Source: Pseudomonas sp. CROZ-RG-20F-R04-15
GTDB taxonomy: Bacteria; Pseudomonadota; Gammaproteobacteria; Pseudomonadales; Pseudomonadaceae
Direction: 5' to 3'
Length of the DNA: 64,000 nt
Assembly (NCBI RefSeq): GCF_022662375.1
Contig: NZ_JAKNQL010000006.1
Location: 124,001 to 188,000 of the forward strand
In this document: positions 1 to 9,394 of the stretch, piece after piece
How positions within the stretch are numbered: the first letter of the stretch is position 1
Layout of the letters: each line of letters begins with the position of its first letter
The notes under the pieces: generated by a model
The model's input: only the letters and a program-made list of their open reading frames with translations
The model's database searches: none
What the model was told of the DNA's origin: nothing
Position numbers and translations under genes: made by a program

Positions 1-707
1 TCCACACCACTAGCAAGTTCTTCCTGAGTTTCTATTTTTTTACGTATTTCTTTATAAGTTTTCGCTATTGGCGTCCCACTTCCGTTCGGACTGTAATAAC
101 CATTCCATGTCACAACGAGTACATCGCCTAGATCAAATGCCGGATCAGGCGCAATCAAAACAAAAACCCCATCCCATAACGGCGGTTCAGAAGCGCAATG
201 CAGCCATCCCCATGCGTCCGCGCCTTTAAACTTTGGCGCCGCTATATTTACCGGAGATGCATCTATGGTCAGCTTACGCTTGAATGATTTATCTTCATTC
301 AAATCTTCAAACCAAACCTCATAATGAACATAAGCGATGCCACTTTTAGTCAGCCATGACGGGTCAATTCTTATAAACATCTTTTCTGGCGGAACAGGGT
401 AAATCAGTTCGTCGTATATCCAGTTGGTTACTCCGTCAAATTCCCATGCAACCTTGAGGCGGTCAACCCTCGGCGGTACATCCGGGAAGTTTGGCTACCG
501 GTCAACTATCACATTCAAACCTTTAACAAGAAGTTCTTCAGGAACATTACCTTCAGGATCATTGACATCAACTCCCTCGACTTCCGGGGCGTCGTAGTCG
601 TAGATAGCGATCGAAGATAGTGGGACAGATGCATTTCCTGATGCCCCCTTATAAATAACCATGCCATTTCCTTCCGAGAGTGAAAGACCAAGCAGATTCA
701 AATTCAC
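1..707 (-). pseudogene. Ig-like/secreted repeat protein fragment, interrupted by an in-frame amber codon
   Basis: Reads leftward and runs off the window edge. A first segment of 70 codons ends in TAG at 495-497, but the same frame stays open from there to base 1 (about 164 codons). The downstream part has plausible protein character, for example KVAWEFDGVTNWIYDE and GDVLVVTWNGYYSPNGSG. The style, beta-rich modules with a GDxLxVxW core, resembles the other Ig-like genes at 14192 and 58138. A TGG-to-TAG change in VIVDR(W)PNFP would explain the break. The frame opens with GTG at 705-707, but ATG at 660-662 has a much better Shine-Dalgarno (GGAAGGA) and is the likelier start. Function is unknown; cell-surface or secreted is only inferred from the family style. 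Confidence 0.55.
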
Positions 708-744
708 GTCAGATAATTAAGCTCGCCTTGTTCAGACCGGTCTA

Positions 745-760
745 CTGTCATATCTGACAG
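745..760. promoter_or_regulatory. lux-box-like inverted repeat upstream of the broken Ig-like gene
   Basis: CTGTCATATCTGACAG is a perfect 6-bp inverted repeat with a 4-bp spacer. It fits the CT-N12-AG pattern of LuxR-family binding sites. It lies about 83 nt upstream of the preferred start of the leftward gene. The same 19-mer (CTACTGTCATATCTGACAG) recurs at 16231-16249. No luxI or luxR gene is visible in the window. Confidence 0.5.
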
Positions 761-837
761 GTTTCGCTACCGTTTGTCGGTTTTACCTCAAGGCCAAGGT
801 ACGTAAAACTTGACTAATTTTTATTTTTTGCCCCTAC

Positions 838-851
838 TGAAACCGGTTTCA
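838..851. promoter_or_regulatory. PtxS operator upstream of ptxS
   Basis: TGAAACCGGTTTCA is a perfect 14-bp palindrome and matches the known PtxS operator of Pseudomonas. It sits 31 bp before the ptxS start, which implies autoregulation. An identical copy precedes kguE. Confidence 0.9.
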
Positions 852-881
852 GCATTAGTTCAATAACAACAAGGTCCATCG

Positions 882-1910
882 ATGAACGACTTCTCAGTCG
901 CCCAGCGCAACCGCGTCACCATGCTCGACGTCGCCGAGCGCGCTGGCGTGTCCAAGGCCAGCGTCTCGCGCTTCATCGGCGATGACCGTGCCCTGCTCTC
1001 CGATGCCATAGCCCTGCGTATCGAGCAGGCCATCAGCGAACTCGGCTACCGTCCCAACCAAATGGCCCGCGGCCTGAAACGCGGACGCACGCGCCTGATC
1101 GGCATGCTCGTCGCCGATATCCGTAACTCTTATTCGATTGCCGTGATGCACGGGGTGGAAACCGCTTGCCGTGCGCACGGTTACAGCCTGGTGGTGTGCA
1201 ACACCGACCGCGATGACGAGCAGGAACGCCAGCACCTGGCGCTGTTGCGCTCGTACAACATCGAAGGGCTGATCGTGAACACCCTGGGCCATCACCGTGA
1301 CGAGTTGCACGAGCTGCGCCGCGAGATGCCGCTGGTGTTGGTGGATCGCAAGGTCGACGGGCTCGACAGTGACATGGTCGGGCTGAATAACCCGCAAGCC
1401 GTGGAGATGGCGATAACCCACCTTGAACAACGTGGCTATCGGGATCTGGTGCTGGTGACTGAACCGTATGACGGCACCAGTTCGCGGATCGAGCGGGTCA
1501 GCAGTTTTCAGGCACAGATTGCTCAGCGCTCGGCGCTGGCTGGGGCGGTGCAGGAAACCGGCGATGATCTGAGCGCACAACTTCAAAACTTCTTGAATAC
1601 CCCCGGCAATGGCCCGAAAGCGTTGTTTTGCGCCAATGGTGTGGCGGCGCTTGCTGCCACCACGGCGTTGCGGGCGATGGGCTCGCGGTTGTTCGAGGAT
1701 GTCGGGCTGATCGCCCTGGATGATCTGGATTGGTACCCGTTGGTGGGCAGCGGGATTACCGCGCTGGCTCAGCCGACGGCAGAGATAGGCGCGCGAGCGT
1801 TTGAGTGTTTGCTCAAGCGTTTGCGTGGGGATGATGAGGCGGCGCGGGGGGTGGATTTTGCGCCGGTGCTGGTTGAGCGTGGGTCGACTCGTGAGGTTGG
1901 TGGTGTTTGA
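882..1910 (+). CDS. ptxS: PtxS, LacI-family regulator of 2-ketogluconate use
   Basis: LacI-type repressor of 342 aa that in Pseudomonas senses 2-ketogluconate and controls the kgu operon and itself. The N-terminal helix-turn-helix lies at about residues 13-32 (TMLDVAERAGVSKASVSRFI), the hinge helix near 60-70, and a periplasmic-binding-protein-like effector domain from about 72 to the end. The gene directly precedes kguE, and identical TGAAACCGGTTTCA operators stand before both genes, which makes the PtxS assignment firm. A REP pair separates it from kguE, so ptxS is probably transcribed alone. Confidence 0.93.
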   Translation: MNDFSVAQRNRVTMLDVAERAGVSKASVSRFIGDDRALLSDAIALRIEQAISELGYRPNQMARGLKRGRTRLIGMLVADIRNSYSIAVMHGVETACRAHGYSLVVCNTDRDDEQERQHLALLRSYNIEGLIVNTLGHHRDELHELRREMPLVLVDRKVDGLDSDMVGLNNPQAVEMAITHLEQRGYRDLVLVTEPYDGTSSRIERVSSFQAQIAQRSALAGAVQETGDDLSAQLQNFLNTPGNGPKALFCANGVAALAATTALRAMGSRLFEDVGLIALDDLDWYPLVGSGITALAQPTAEIGARAFECLLKRLRGDDEAARGVDFAPVLVERGSTREVGGV

Positions 1911-1917
1911 GCTGACG

Positions 1918-1987
1918 CCTTCGCGAGCAAGCTCGCTCCCACAGGTGACCGCGTTGCAAATGTGGGAGCGAGCTTGCTCGCGAAGGG
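1918..1987. repeat. REP pair (inverted), GAGCAAGCTCGCTCCCACA family
   Basis: Two REP units face each other: TTCGCGAGCAAGCTCGCTCC from 1920 and its near inverse ending in GCTTGCTCGCGAAGG. They lie immediately after ptxS. Another pair of the same family is at 20659-20750. Confidence 0.85.
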
Positions 1988-2034
1988 GCCCGCAAAAACA
2001 ACACAACACTCACTGATATTTTTTTGAACAAAAA

Positions 2035-2048
2035 TGAAACCGGTTTCA
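2035..2048. promoter_or_regulatory. PtxS operator upstream of kguE
   Basis: A second exact copy of TGAAACCGGTTTCA, 13 bp before the kguE start codon and therefore placed to repress the kguEKTD operon when 2-ketogluconate is absent. Confidence 0.9.
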
Positions 2049-2061
2049 GAGGTCAATAACA

Positions 2062-2844
2062 ATGAACAAACCCGCCGTTTCCATCAGTCTGTCCAGCTAC
2101 GGCGCCGAGCTTGTGCGCCAACGCGGGCAAGCTTCTTTTATTGATGTTCTGGCTGCGGCCGGGGCCAATCGCATTGAGTGGCGCGAAGAATTGCTGACCC
2201 GTGAAGACCCTGCGCAACTGGCCATGGCCACTCAAGCGCTGGGCCTGCAAAGCATCTATTCCTCACCCACCGAACTGTGGCTGGCCGGTCAGGCACAACC
2301 GAATCCCGAATTGATCACCGCCCTGCAACAGGCCGAAGCGTTCGGTTCGAAATGGCTGAAAGTGTCGCTGGGCTATTTCACCGACACCAATGATCTGCAA
2401 GCCCTGGCTGAACGCTTGAAACACAGTCCGGTGCAGTTGCTGGTGGAAAACGACCAGACCTTGCATGGCGGACGCATCGAGCCATTTCAACGCTTCTTCA
2501 ACGCTGTCGAGCAGCACAACCTGCCGATCAAGATGACCTTTGACATCGGCAACTGGCAGTGGCAGGACCAGTCCGCCACCAGCGCCGCCCGCCTGCTCGG
2601 CCGGCATGTCGGCTATGTGCACTGCAAAGCCGTGGCTCGTCGCGCCGACGGCAAACTGGTTGCTGTGCCGCCCGCCGTCAGTGACCTGCATCTGTGGGAA
2701 CAACTGCTGCGACACATGGCCCAAGGCGTTATGCGCGCGGCCGAATACCCGTTGCAGGGCGAAGATCTGGTGCAACTGACCACCGAGCATGTCGCCGCCC
2801 TCGCCCGCCTCGGCCAATCCCGACTGGAGCCTGCCCATGTCTGA
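2062..2844 (+). CDS. kguE: KguE, sugar-phosphate isomerase/epimerase-like protein of the 2-ketogluconate operon
   Basis: 260 aa, AP-endonuclease-2/xylose-isomerase-like TIM barrel. Likely metal and active-site residues sit in EW (39-40), VEND (128-131), FDIGNW (160-165) and HCKA (187-190). It is the first gene of kguEKTD, the route that takes up 2-ketogluconate, phosphorylates it and reduces it to 6-phosphogluconate. The exact chemistry of KguE is not settled. Its last codons overlap the kguK start (ATGTCTGA), so the two are translationally coupled. Confidence 0.9.
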   Translation: MNKPAVSISLSSYGAELVRQRGQASFIDVLAAAGANRIEWREELLTREDPAQLAMATQALGLQSIYSSPTELWLAGQAQPNPELITALQQAEAFGSKWLKVSLGYFTDTNDLQALAERLKHSPVQLLVENDQTLHGGRIEPFQRFFNAVEQHNLPIKMTFDIGNWQWQDQSATSAARLLGRHVGYVHCKAVARRADGKLVAVPPAVSDLHLWEQLLRHMAQGVMRAAEYPLQGEDLVQLTTEHVAALARLGQSRLEPAHV

Positions 2845-3835
2845 GATCGATATTCTTTCGTTCGGCGAAACCATGGCGATGCTGGTGGCTGAACAAACCG
2901 GTGATCTGGCGGCGGTCGAGCACTTCCACAAGCGCATCGCCGGAGCTGACAGCAATGTTGCGATCGGGCTGTCGCGTCTGGGTTTCAACGTCGCCTGGCT
3001 GAGTCGGGTTGGCAATGATTCGCTTGGGCGCTTCGTGGTCGAGACCTTGATCAAGGAAGGTCTGGATTGCAGCCATGTCGAGGTCGATCAACAGCACCCG
3101 ACCGGTTTCCAGTTCAAATCGCGCAATGACGATGGCAGCGACCCGCAGGTCGAGTATTTCCGGCGCGGTTCGGCGGCCAGTCATTTGTCGCCGCAGTCGA
3201 TCACGGCCAGTTTGCTGAGTGCTCGCCATCTGCACGCTACCGGCATTCCTCCTGCGTTGTCGGCCTCGGCGCGGGAGATGTCCTTTGAATTGATGACACG
3301 CATGCGCAATGCCGGGCGCAGTGTGTCGTTCGACCCGAATCTGCGCCCGAGCCTGTGGGCCAGCGAGCGCGAAATGATCAGTGAGATCAACCGCCTCGCC
3401 GCCCTCGCCCATTGGGTGTTGCCGGGGCTGAGTGAAGGCCGCTTGCTGACCGGTTTTGACGATCCGGCGGACATTGCGGCGTTTTATCTCGATCAAGGTG
3501 CAGAGGCCGTGGCGATCAAGCTTGGCCCGGAAGGCGCTTATTACCGAACGCATCTGGCGTCGGGATTTGTCGCCGGTGTGCCAGTGGCGCATGTCGTCGA
3601 CACGGTCGGTGCCGGTGACGGCTTTGCGGTGGGGATGATCAGTGCCCTGCTCGAGCACCAGAGTTTTGCCGAGGCGGTGCAGCGTGCGAACTGGATTGGC
3701 AGTCGGGCGGTGCAGAGTCGCGGGGATATGGAGGGCCTTCCAACCCGGGCTGAACTTGATCGATCGTTCCCACGCTCCAGCGTGGGAATGCATACCGTGA
3801 CGCTCCGCGTCACAGAGGACGCGGAGCGTCCTTAG
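2837..3835 (+). CDS. kguK: KguK, 2-ketogluconate kinase (PfkB family)
   Basis: 332-aa ribokinase/PfkB-family sugar kinase predicted to form 2-keto-6-phosphogluconate. It begins [12 protein letters not shown] and carries the PfkB signature DTVGAGDGF at 255-263, with the catalytic Asp at 261. I prefer the ATG at 2837, which overlaps the kguE stop, over an upstream ATG inside kguE. The usual C-terminus seems to end near [13 protein letters not shown]; the last 23 or so residues are encoded by a REP element that begins at 3765, so this tail is unlikely to be ancestral. Confidence 0.9.
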   Translation: MSEIDILSFGETMAMLVAEQTGDLAAVEHFHKRIAGADSNVAIGLSRLGFNVAWLSRVGNDSLGRFVVETLIKEGLDCSHVEVDQQHPTGFQFKSRNDDGSDPQVEYFRRGSAASHLSPQSITASLLSARHLHATGIPPALSASAREMSFELMTRMRNAGRSVSFDPNLRPSLWASEREMISEINRLAALAHWVLPGLSEGRLLTGFDDPADIAAFYLDQGAEAVAIKLGPEGAYYRTHLASGFVAGVPVAHVVDTVGAGDGFAVGMISALLEHQSFAEAVQRANWIGSRAVQSRGDMEGLPTRAELDRSFPRSSVGMHTVTLRVTEDAERP

Positions 3836-3864
3836 AGGCGTTCCCACGCAGAGCGTGGGAACGA
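3765..3864. repeat. REP-like palindromic pair (GTTCCCACGC family) overlapping the 3' end of kguK
   Basis: GTTCCCACGCTCCAGCGTGG at 3765 and GTTCCCACGCAGAGCGTGGG at 3840 frame an inner GACGCTCCGCGTC/GACGCGGAGCGTC arrangement. The first part is translated as the tail of kguK. Related copies are at 6215-6322 and, degraded, at 14080-14186. Confidence 0.85.
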
Positions 3865-3916
3865 GAAGTTGTTTGAACCTGCTGCGACAAAAACAACAAG
3901 CTCAGGAGCAAGACCC

Positions 3917-5215
3917 ATGAAAACCGCAACCCTCGCCACCCGCCGCTGGTGGTACATCATGCCCATCGTGTTCATCACCTACAGCCTGGCGTATCTCGAT
4001 CGCGCCAATTACGGTTTCGCCGCCGCCTCCGGGATGGCCGCCGACCTGATGATCACCCCGGGCCTGTCATCGCTGCTCGGCGCGCTGTTCTTCCTCGGTT
4101 ACTTCTTCTTCCAGGTACCGGGTGCGATCTACGCGCAAAAACACAGCGTGAAGAAGCTGATTTTCGTCAGCCTGATTCTCTGGGGCGGTCTCGCCACACT
4201 GACTGGCGTGGTCTCCAACGCCTATTGGCTGATCGTCATCCGCTTCATGCTCGGTGTGGTTGAAGCGGCGGTAATGCCGGCGATGCTGGTGTATCTGTGT
4301 CACTGGTTCACCCGTGCCGAACGCTCGCGGGCGAACACCTTTCTGATCCTCGGCAACCCGGTGACGATGCTGTGGATGTCGGTGGTTTCGGGCTATCTGG
4401 TGCAGCATTTCAGTTGGCGCTGGATGTTCATCATTGAAGGTTTGCCGGCGGTGATTTGGGCGTTTATCTGGTGGCGTCTGGCCGATGATCGTCCGTCTCA
4501 AGCCAAGTGGCTCAGTGATCAGGAGAAACAGGATCTGGAAAGCGCACTGGCCGCCGAACAGGTCGGCATCAAAGCGGTGAAGAACTATGCCGAGGCCTTC
4601 CGTTCGCCGAAGGTGATCATTCTCGCACTGCAGTTTTTCTGCTGGAGCATCGGCGTCTACGGCTTCGTGTTGTGGCTGCCGTCGATCCTCAAGGCCGGCG
4701 CGCAAATGGACATGATCGAGGCCGGCTGGCTGTCGGCGCTGCCGTATCTGGCGGCGGTGATTGGCATGCTGTTGGTGTCGTGGGGTTCGGACAAGTTGCA
4801 GAAGCGCAAACGCTTTGTCTGGCCGCCGCTGCTGATCGCGTCCATCGCATTTTACGGTTCCTACGCACTGGGCGCTGAACATTTCTGGTGGTCGTACACG
4901 CTGCTGGTGATTGCCGGCGCGTGCATGTACGCGCCGTACGGTCCGTTCTTTGCCATCGTTCCGGAGATTCTTCCGGCCAACGTCGCCGGTGGCGCGATGG
5001 CGTTGATCAACAGCATGGGCGCGCTGGGTTCGTTCGGCGGCTCGTACCTGGTGGGTTATCTGAACAGCTCCACCGGTTCGCCCGGTGCTTCGTATCTGCT
5101 GATGAGCGGCGCACTGCTGCTGTCGGTGGTGCTGACAATTTTTCTCAAGCCCGGCGCCAGTGATCGCGTCGTCGCCAAAGCCGTTGCCACGCCTGCCGTG
5201 CCGGCGCATTCCTGA
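3917..5215 (+). CDS. kguT: KguT, 2-ketogluconate MFS transporter
   Basis: 432-aa major facilitator superfamily protein of the anion:cation symporter type with about 12 membrane helices. The family motif region YLDRANYGFA lies near the N-terminus, and a charged cytoplasmic loop (DDRPSQAKWLSDQEKQD) sits between the two six-helix halves. The chosen ATG at 3917 has AGGAG 10 nt upstream; an upstream ATG at 3869 lacks a good site. Position between the kinase and the reductase makes 2-ketogluconate the expected substrate. Inner membrane. Confidence 0.9.
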   Translation: MKTATLATRRWWYIMPIVFITYSLAYLDRANYGFAAASGMAADLMITPGLSSLLGALFFLGYFFFQVPGAIYAQKHSVKKLIFVSLILWGGLATLTGVVSNAYWLIVIRFMLGVVEAAVMPAMLVYLCHWFTRAERSRANTFLILGNPVTMLWMSVVSGYLVQHFSWRWMFIIEGLPAVIWAFIWWRLADDRPSQAKWLSDQEKQDLESALAAEQVGIKAVKNYAEAFRSPKVIILALQFFCWSIGVYGFVLWLPSILKAGAQMDMIEAGWLSALPYLAAVIGMLLVSWGSDKLQKRKRFVWPPLLIASIAFYGSYALGAEHFWWSYTLLVIAGACMYAPYGPFFAIVPEILPANVAGGAMALINSMGALGSFGGSYLVGYLNSSTGSPGASYLLMSGALLLSVVLTIFLKPGASDRVVAKAVATPAVPAHS

Positions 5216-5228
5216 AGAGACTTTTGCC

Positions 5229-6206
5229 ATGAAAAAACAGGTCGTGTTGTACAAGAAGCTTTCGCCCGCGCTGATGGCGCGTTTGCAAGAACAGTGCGAG
5301 GTGACACTGATCGACAGCCTCGACGCCGACGGTCTGATGCAACTGCGCGATGCCCTGCCCCGTGCCCACGGTTTGCTTGGTGCCAGCCTGAAACTCGACG
5401 CGGCGTTGCTCGATCTCGCGCCGCAACTCGAAGCTATCGCCAGCGTTTCGGTGGGGGTCGACAACTACGACATCGATTACCTGAACCAACGCCAGATCCT
5501 GCTCAGCAACACCCCGGACGTGCTCACCGAAACCACCGCCGACACCGGATTCGCGCTGATCCTCGCCGCTGCCCGGCGTGTGGTCGAACTGGCGAACATG
5601 GTGCGCAGCGGTCAATGGAGTCGCAACATCGGGCCGGCGCATTTCGGCACCGATGTGCATGGCAAGACGCTGGGAATTATCGGCATGGGCCGCATCGGCG
5701 AGGCGCTAGCCCAGCGTGGGCATTTCGGTTTCGGCATGCCGGTGATCTATCACAGCCAGTCGCGCAAACCGGCGGTCGAGGAACGATTCGATGCGCAATA
5801 CCGCAGCCTCGAAGATCTGCTCAAGCAGGCCGATTTCATTTGCCTGACCTTGCCGCTGACGGCGCAGACTGAAAAGTTGATTGGCGCCGAGCAGTTTGCG
5901 CTGATGCGCCCGGAAAGCAACTTCATCAATATTTCGCGAGGCAAGGTGGTAGATGAGGCGGCGATGATTGATGCACTGCGCCATCAGCGGATTCGTGCGG
6001 CGGGGCTGGATGTGTTCGAACGAGAGCCGTTGCAGCATGACTCGCCGTTGTTGCAGCTGAATAATGTGGTGGCGACGCCGCACATGGGCTCGGCAACGCA
6101 TGAAACGCGCGAGGCGATGGCGCGGTGTGCGGTGGAGAACCTGTTGGCCGCGCTGAAGGGAGAGAAGCCGGCGAATCTGGTGAATCCATCGGCCTGGCAG
6201 AGCTGA
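5229..6206 (+). CDS. kguD: KguD, 2-ketogluconate-6-phosphate reductase
   Basis: 325-aa D-isomer-specific 2-hydroxyacid dehydrogenase. The Rossmann motif GMGRIG is at about 152-157 and the catalytic triad is visible as Arg237 (NISRGKVVDE), Glu266 (DVFEREPL) and His285 (TPHMGSAT). In the pathway it reduces 2-keto-6-phosphogluconate to 6-phosphogluconate with NAD(P)H. The start at 5229 gives an N-terminus MKKQVVLYKKL and lies 13 nt after the kguT stop; the longer frame begins inside kguT. Last gene of the operon, followed by a REP pair. Confidence 0.92.
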   Translation: MKKQVVLYKKLSPALMARLQEQCEVTLIDSLDADGLMQLRDALPRAHGLLGASLKLDAALLDLAPQLEAIASVSVGVDNYDIDYLNQRQILLSNTPDVLTETTADTGFALILAAARRVVELANMVRSGQWSRNIGPAHFGTDVHGKTLGIIGMGRIGEALAQRGHFGFGMPVIYHSQSRKPAVEERFDAQYRSLEDLLKQADFICLTLPLTAQTEKLIGAEQFALMRPESNFINISRGKVVDEAAMIDALRHQRIRAAGLDVFEREPLQHDSPLLQLNNVVATPHMGSATHETREAMARCAVENLLAALKGEKPANLVNPSAWQS

Positions 6207-6214
6207 GACCTGAT

Positions 6215-6322
6215 CGTTCCCACGCTCTGCGTGGGAATGCAGCCCGGGACGCTCTGCGTCCCTTCTATGAGCTGGAACGCAGAGCGTCCCTTGAGGCATT
6301 CCCACGCGGAGCGTGGGAACGA
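6215..6322. repeat. REP-like palindromic pair (GTTCCCACGC family)
   Basis: Outer arms CGTTCCCACGCTCTGCGTGG and GCGGAGCGTGGGAACG enclose GGGACGCTCTGCGTCCC and a partner copy. It occupies the convergent junction of kguD and aruH, where it may act as a transcript end or mRNA stabiliser. Confidence 0.85.
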
Positions 6323-6337
6323 TCAAACACAAAACCA

Positions 6338-7525
6338 TCAGGCACTGCGCATCTGCAGAAGCTGCGCCGCACAAAGCGCAATCCGCGCACAGGCATCCGC
6401 CAGTTTCACCCGATCCAGCACCAAACCAATCCTGATATGCCCCGCCGCACTCGGCCCGAACGCCTCACCGGCGAGGACCGAAACCCCATAGCCCTCCAGC
6501 AACTGCTCGGCAAACGCCTGAGCGCCCAACCCGGTCTGGCGCACATCGACCATCACAAACATGCCGCCATCGGGGCGAATCGGGTACAGCCCCGGACAAC
6601 CATTCAAACGCTCGCAGACCAGGTCCCGGCGAAGACGATATTCGTCGCGCATCTGCGTCACTTCCGGCAAATCGGTTTCCAGCGCTATCTGCGCGGCCTT
6701 CTGCACAAAGTCCGGCAGACCGAAGAGCATGCTCAGCGACAGATTCACCAAATGTTCGGCCAGCGATTTCGGCCCGATCATCCAGCCGATGCGCCACCCA
6801 GTCATGGCGTGGGATTTCGACAGGCTGTTGATCGTCGCCGTGCGTTCGGCCATGCCCGGCAAACTCGCCGGACTGACGTGCTGACCTTCGTAGAGCAGCT
6901 CGCTGTAGACCTCGTCGCTGATCATCCACAAGTCATGCCGCACGCACAGAGCCGCCAGTTCCTGCCAGATCAGCAGTGACAGGCTCGAACCGCTCGGATT
7001 GTTCGGACTGTTAAGCAGCATGGCGCGGGTTTTCGGTGTGATGCGCGTAGCGACATCGCCCGGATCGACGCGAAAACCGTTTTCCGGGCGCACCGGCACC
7101 GGCACCACCGTCGCGCCGCAAGCGCCGAACACGCCTTCGTAGGTGACATACATCGGTTCGGCGACGATCACTTCATCGCCCGGATCGAGCAAGCATTGCG
7201 CCACCGAATACACCGCGCATTGCGCGCCGGGCATGACGATCACATGGTCGGCATCGACCGCCTGTCCGCTGCGCCGCCGATGGCGTTCGGCAATCAGCTT
7301 GCGCAGTGCCAAACGACCACGCACTTCGGAATAATGGGTGTCACCGGCCAAGAGGCTGTCGATCGCGCCGTGAACGATCGGCAGTGGCGTATCGAAATCC
7401 GGATCGCCCACGCTCAGCAGCAGGATATCGACACCCTCGGCGCGCAACTCCAGCGCTCGGTCGTGAATCTGCCAGGCGGCTGCTCCCTCGCCGGCGATTC
7501 GTTGGGTCAAGGCTGAATAGCGCAT
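6338..7525 (-). CDS. aruH: arginine:pyruvate transaminase-like aminotransferase
   Basis: 395-aa fold-type I PLP aminotransferase. Visible landmarks: LLSVGDPDFDTP (36-47), NSPNNPSG (172-179), SDEVYSE (203-209), and the PLP lysine K237 in SLSKSHAMTGWR. The sequence follows the pattern I recall for AruH of the arginine transaminase pathway (start MRYSxLTQRIAG, end near IALCAAQLL). The start at 7525 has AGGAG 8 nt upstream. No aruI or other pathway gene is adjacent, so the substrate rests on family similarity alone. Confidence 0.8.
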   Translation of the reverse strand: MRYSALTQRIAGEGAAAWQIHDRALELRAEGVDILLLSVGDPDFDTPLPIVHGAIDSLLAGDTHYSEVRGRLALRKLIAERHRRRSGQAVDADHVIVMPGAQCAVYSVAQCLLDPGDEVIVAEPMYVTYEGVFGACGATVVPVPVRPENGFRVDPGDVATRITPKTRAMLLNSPNNPSGSSLSLLIWQELAALCVRHDLWMISDEVYSELLYEGQHVSPASLPGMAERTATINSLSKSHAMTGWRIGWMIGPKSLAEHLVNLSLSMLFGLPDFVQKAAQIALETDLPEVTQMRDEYRLRRDLVCERLNGCPGLYPIRPDGGMFVMVDVRQTGLGAQAFAEQLLEGYGVSVLAGEAFGPSAAGHIRIGLVLDRVKLADACARIALCAAQLLQMRSA

Positions 7526-7566
7526 GTACGTCTCCTGATTGCGCGGTCTCCAGCCTTCACCGTATC

Positions 7567-9192
7567 TCAAATCACGAAACGCGCCACCATGGCATTCAAA
7601 TCGACGGCCAGACGCGACAGTTCGTGGGTTGCGGCGCTGGTCTGGTTGGCTCCAGCGGCAGATTGCGTGGCCAGATCGCGGATATTGACCAGGTTGCGAT
7701 CGACTTCACGCGAAACTTGCGCCTGTTCTTCCGAAGCGCTGGCGATCACCAGGTTGCGCTCGTTGATCTGATGGATCGACTGGGTGATCTGCTCCAGCGC
7801 CACACCGGCCGCGCGGGCCATTTCCAGGGTGGATTGGGTGCGCTGGTTGCTTTGCTGCATCGACGAAACCGCTTCACCGGTGCCGTTCTGAATGCCGGCG
7901 ACCATTTTTTCGATTTCCTGAGTCGACTGCGCGGTGCGATGGGCCAGTGCGCGCACTTCGTCCGCCACCACCGCGAAACCCCGTCCGGCCTCACCGGCAC
8001 GCGCCGCTTCAATCGCCGCGTTGAGTGCCAGCAGGTTGGTCTGTTCGGCGATGGCGCGGATCACGTCGAGAACTTTGCCGATGTCACGGCCCTGTGCGGC
8101 CAGGCCTTCGATCATTTGCGCGGTGTTCTGCACGTCGTGGGTCATGGTCTGGATCGCGTCGACGGTTTTTACAACTTGGTCGCGGCCTTCACGGGCGGCG
8201 TGGGTCGACTGGTTCGAAGCTTCGGAAGTCGACACGGCGTTGCGCGCGACTTCCTCGACGGCGGCGGTCATTTCGTTGACGGCCGTGGCGGCTTGTTCGA
8301 TTTCGTTGTTCTGCTGCTGCAAGCCACGGGAGGCTTCTTCGGTCACCGCGCTGAGTTCTTCGGCAGCGGCGCCCAGTTGCGTGGCGGAACCGGCGATCTG
8401 TTCGATGGTTTTGCGCAGGTTGCTCTGCATGGCGGCGAGCGCTTCGAGCAGGCGCGCGGGCTCGTCTTTGCCGTCGATTTCGATGACTTTGGTGAGGTTG
8501 CCGTCTGCGATGGTTTGCGCGGCCTGCACGGCGCGGTTCAGCGGCGCGACGATGCTGCGGGTCAGCAGCAAAGCGAGCAACACCGTGGCCAGTGCGGCAA
8601 ACACCGATACGATGATGATGCCGGTAATGGCGCTGTCGTAATGTTCGCCGGCCTCATTGGAGGCGGTTTTCGCGTCCGCGGCATTGATCGCGATGAGTTT
8701 GTTGAGCTGCTCGCCCATCTGATCAGTGCCGTCCTTGATTCGCGTGTTGATCAAGGTGCGCATCTCATCGACTTTGTCCTGGCGCGACAGCTCCATCATC
8801 TGGTTTTGCGCTTGCAGGTAGTTATCGAGCGTTGCGGCGAAAGCCCGATATTGTGCGGTCTCATCGGCGCCAGCCGGCAGCGCGGCGTAACTGGCCTGGG
8901 CGCTGCGGACCTTGTCGACCAGCACGCCGATGCGCGTCTGGGCTTCCTGCAAACCTGCCGGATCACGGTTGACCAGAATACGGAACGACAGAATGCGCAG
9001 GCGCAGGACGTTTTCTGTCACGACGCCGAGATAGCCAACGCTGGGCAGTTGATTCGTCGCCATGTCGATGGACGCCTGGCGGATGGTTGTCATGCGGTTA
9101 ACGGCGAACACGCCGAGCACGACCACCAGCAAGGCGATAAAGGCAAAACCGAGGAAGGCACGGGGCGCGATATTCAGGTTACGCAAGGACAT
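7567..9192 (-). CDS. methyl-accepting chemotaxis protein
   Basis: 541-aa chemoreceptor. N-terminal membrane helix at about 10-30, a periplasmic helical-bundle sensor (about 35-185, with [20 protein letters not shown]), a second membrane helix at about 187-210, a HAMP domain, then the cytoplasmic signalling domain with the hairpin tip [20 protein letters not shown]. Start [13 protein letters not shown] at 9192 fits related receptors; the longer frame adds an unlikely leader. The C-terminus ends MVARFVI without an adaptor pentapeptide. The ligand cannot be read from the sequence. Confidence 0.9.
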   Translation of the reverse strand: MSLRNLNIAPRAFLGFAFIALLVVVLGVFAVNRMTTIRQASIDMATNQLPSVGYLGVVTENVLRLRILSFRILVNRDPAGLQEAQTRIGVLVDKVRSAQASYAALPAGADETAQYRAFAATLDNYLQAQNQMMELSRQDKVDEMRTLINTRIKDGTDQMGEQLNKLIAINAADAKTASNEAGEHYDSAITGIIIVSVFAALATVLLALLLTRSIVAPLNRAVQAAQTIADGNLTKVIEIDGKDEPARLLEALAAMQSNLRKTIEQIAGSATQLGAAAEELSAVTEEASRGLQQQNNEIEQAATAVNEMTAAVEEVARNAVSTSEASNQSTHAAREGRDQVVKTVDAIQTMTHDVQNTAQMIEGLAAQGRDIGKVLDVIRAIAEQTNLLALNAAIEAARAGEAGRGFAVVADEVRALAHRTAQSTQEIEKMVAGIQNGTGEAVSSMQQSNQRTQSTLEMARAAGVALEQITQSIHQINERNLVIASASEEQAQVSREVDRNLVNIRDLATQSAAGANQTSAATHELSRLAVDLNAMVARFVI

Positions 9193-9394
9193 AGTTGGAC
9201 TCTCGGATGAAAGAAAGCTACCAGCGTCCATGCCGTGATCACTGGCCCGGGGGGCGGGCTTCAGTCCGGCGTCACTGTTTGAGGATGTCTTGTGCGCGCC
9301 TGTTAACTGTATCGGCCAGGCTTTAGGAATATTGCGGGTCAAGGGCAATTATTTTTCAGGATGTTACAAGATTGAAACACCCTGTGGACCTGTT

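Noticed and set aside
2789-2836. Longer kguK start at 2789
   Set aside because: It would overlap kguE by 56 bp and lacks a ribosome-binding site; the ATG at 2837 fits the family.
7306-9210. 634-codon open frame on the plus strand
   Set aside because: It lies opposite the chemoreceptor gene and reads as an antisense shadow of GC-rich codons, with no family-like motifs.
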